Shown: positions 41,633 through 42,914 of the stretch, one piece after another
Position numbering within the stretch: the stretch's first letter is position 1
Layout of the letters: the number at the start of each line of letters is the position of its first letter
Assembly: GCA_023663725.1 (NCBI GenBank)
Contig: JAMPGX010000023.1
Span: 1 to 42,914 of the forward strand
DNA: 42,914 nt
Direction: 5' to 3'
Source of the DNA: a bacterium
GTDB lineage: Bacteria; Bacillota; Clostridia; Lachnospirales; Lachnospiraceae
Position numbers and translations under genes: made by a program
The notes under the pieces: generated by a model
What the model was told of the DNA's origin: nothing
Database searches by the model: none
Seen by the model: only the letters and a program-made list of their open reading frames with translations

Positions 41633-42541
41633 ATGAATGAAGCTATTTATCAGCGCTATCTGGAGACCAGTATCTATACAGACGCGGGATACTATAAGGA
41701 ATTGCTCTTATCATTGCCGGACGACATTCCTACCATCGGGATACTGGTCTGCGATCAGATCACTCACCCGTCCATGTATTTTACAGAGCCGTCTTCCTAT
41801 CTTGAGAATACCTATTTTGGGAAATTTTCATCCTACCCAAAGCAGCGTTTTAAAAACGAGGACGAACTGTATATAACGGCTGTTTCGATGATTGCCGGCA
41901 TCTTGCGTCTGGACGGTGTAGGCTTTACCAGAAACAGAGACGTGACAAAGAGAATCACCGTATCCTGCAGGCAGGCTTCCGTATTATTCAGCGCCATCTT
42001 GAAAGCGAAGGGGATTCCCTGCCGTTCAAGGGCCGGATTTATGGATTTTGGCAATACGGGTGACAGCTATATGGAGCACTGGGTCAACGAATATTGGGAC
42101 TTCCAGGAAAACCGCTGGATTTTGGCGGACGTGGACGGCTATTACGAGTATGAACCGCGCTTTGGTTACAGTCAATTTGATCTGCCACGTCGGAAATTTG
42201 TAACCGCTTCAGAGGCATGGCTGGGGGCGCGAAGAAATACGTTGGAGAAAAAATTGGACGTCTTTTCGCCAACACTTTTGGACGGTGTATGTGATTATCT
42301 GTTTATGGATTTTCATGCGCTGATGAACAATGAGATCTTTTACTCCTACCAGCCCCTATACCTTCGCGGCGGAACGCAGACGCTGAGCGAAGACGAATTG
42401 CGCGAGCTGGATGATCTGGCCGAATTATTGGCGGAGCCCGATCAGAATATGGAGCAACTGGAGTATCTGCAGGCTACAAATGAAAAGCTGTCCATTCTGA
42501 CGAACAATACCCAGAACATCTATCATGATATTTTTGGATAA
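41633..42541 (+). CDS. Transglutaminase-like cysteine protease-fold protein
   Basis: A 302-residue cytoplasmic protein with a transglutaminase-like core: Cys112 in TVSCRQASVLFSAILKAKGIP, His149 in MEHWVNEYW and Asp166 in ILADVDGY form the expected triad. It may act as an amidase, peptidase or crosslinking enzyme; the substrate is unknown. The C-terminal 60 residues are acidic and helical. The start region is odd: AAAGG is 13 bases from this ATG but 2 from an earlier ATG that opens a four-codon frame (MEIK) whose stop overlaps this start as ATGA. Re-initiation is conceivable. Confidence 0.8.
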   Translation: MNEAIYQRYLETSIYTDAGYYKELLLSLPDDIPTIGILVCDQITHPSMYFTEPSSYLENTYFGKFSSYPKQRFKNEDELYITAVSMIAGILRLDGVGFTRNRDVTKRITVSCRQASVLFSAILKAKGIPCRSRAGFMDFGNTGDSYMEHWVNEYWDFQENRWILADVDGYYEYEPRFGYSQFDLPRRKFVTASEAWLGARRNTLEKKLDVFSPTLLDGVCDYLFMDFHALMNNEIFYSYQPLYLRGGTQTLSEDELRELDDLAELLAEPDQNMEQLEYLQATNEKLSILTNNTQNIYHDIFG

Positions 42542-42546
42542 ATATG

Positions 42547-42813
42547 TCACCGTGTGTTCTTTGCCCCGATCAGCCTCAGCAGCAGGCGGGCGATTGCTCC
42601 GCATATGGCAATTACAATGCCTTTGCCCACCAGGACATCGCCAATGCCCATGTTGACAGCATATTTTATTTGCAACTCCAGCGGGGGGTCCTGATAGGGA
42701 ATCCCCGCTTTAATCACCCAGTAATATAAACCAATCAGGAAAATAATCAGTCCCGCTAATATGACAGCGTTAATGATCTGCACAAGGTAATATTTTACTT
42801 TTTCTTTCATCAT
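42547..42813 (-). CDS. Small membrane protein of unknown function
   Basis: An 88-residue protein with two hydrophobic segments (about 9-31 and 60-84) joined by a loop IPYQDPPLELQIKYAVNMG. Similar conserved short proteins occur in clostridia, but I know no function. Two adjacent ATGs follow GCAGGGGAATT. The longer frame to the window end reads through repeat sequence and is not supported. It is convergent with the transglutaminase-like gene (5-bp gap). Confidence 0.65.
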   Translation of the reverse strand: MMKEKVKYYLVQIINAVILAGLIIFLIGLYYWVIKAGIPYQDPPLELQIKYAVNMGIGDVLVGKGIVIAICGAIARLLLRLIGAKNTR

Positions 42814-42822
42814 AATTCCCCT

Positions 42823-42860
42823 GCATATCGCAAGCCTGCTTGCGATACTGCACCAATAAA
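42823..42860. repeat. Hairpin copy of the CTTGCGATACTGCA repeat
   Basis: GCATATCGCAAGC and GCTTGCGATACTGC form a stem with one bulged base (42823-42851), followed by ACCAATAAA. The right half matches 4725-4746 at 21 of 22 bases. Here it sits directly upstream of the small membrane protein's ribosome binding site. Confidence 0.6.
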
Positions 42861-42914
42861 GAGGGGCTGTGAAAAAAGTCCCCAACCAAAAAAAGAACAC
42901 TTTCAGGAATAAAC
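42861..42914. mobile_element. Possible insertion sequence end, cut by the window edge
   Basis: GAGGGGCTGTGAAAAAAGTC begins right after the hairpin repeat and matches the first ten bases of the MITE end at 28776. GGGGCTGT-type ends followed by A-rich DNA are common for Firmicute insertion sequences. No transposase is visible before the window ends, so this is tentative. Confidence 0.35.

Overview
The window looks like a chromosomal segment of a moderately GC-rich anaerobic Firmicute, most likely a gut Lachnospiraceae-type clostridium. This is inferred from strong AGGAGG-type ribosome binding sites, sigma-A-like promoters, a class B sortase with a VPKTG-anchored substrate, BspA-like leucine-rich repeat lipoproteins, an AAA-ATPase/PD-(D/E)XK protein of the multicopy Lachnospiraceae type, and a MATE exporter. 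No rRNA, tRNA, CRISPR array, prophage or complete insertion sequence was seen. Most genes lie on the minus strand.

Layout. 1-3.3 kb: UDP-sugar metabolism (galE and a UDP-sugar pyrophosphorylase) and a lipoprotein gene broken at a run of eight C residues. 3.3-7.6 kb: a membrane protein, then a VWA / MoxR-type AAA / leucine-rich-repeat operon. 7.8-10 kb: an AraC-GGDEF fusion regulator, convergent with a radical SAM activase that overlaps a gene for a membrane-associated protein with a CX5CX3CX2C motif. 10.1-12 kb: sortase B and its substrate, closed by a strong terminator. 12-15.7 kb: polysaccharide deacetylase, cysteine desulfidase-like protein, dGTPase. 16-24.1 kb: a tightly packed six-gene unit read NUDIX, GH113-like hydrolase, hybrid histidine kinase, Suv3-like helicase, MATE transporter, FakA-like domain protein. 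24.2-27.1 kb: small membrane proteins and the AAA/PD-(D/E)XK protein. 27.2-31.8 kb: three lipoproteins, one with five cysteine-rich repeats, with two small palindromic insertion-like elements between them. 32-38 kb: a two-GNAT protein, then a two-component system followed by an ABC-2 exporter. 38-42.9 kb: a NYN-LOTUS protein, GNATs, a HAD phosphatase, a transglutaminase-like protein and what may be the edge of an insertion sequence.

The most informative new observation is regulatory. An identical 19-base box, AGTAGATAAAAAGTTGATA, lies upstream of the response regulator gene and again between the histidine kinase and the ABC exporter genes. It contains two heptamers (GTAGATA and GTTGATA) 11 bp apart, which is the geometry OmpR/PhoB-type regulators bind, and it overlaps a TTGATA -35 element at both places. 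This predicts that the regulator controls its own operon and the exporter.

Other notable structure: three large nested palindromes, each just 3' of a minus-strand gene or operon; a 136-bp MITE-like element whose end resembles a possible insertion sequence end at the window edge; and the radical SAM/cysteine-motif gene pair, which could be an enzyme with its partner or substrate. Functions are assigned from motifs read by eye, and no database search was run.
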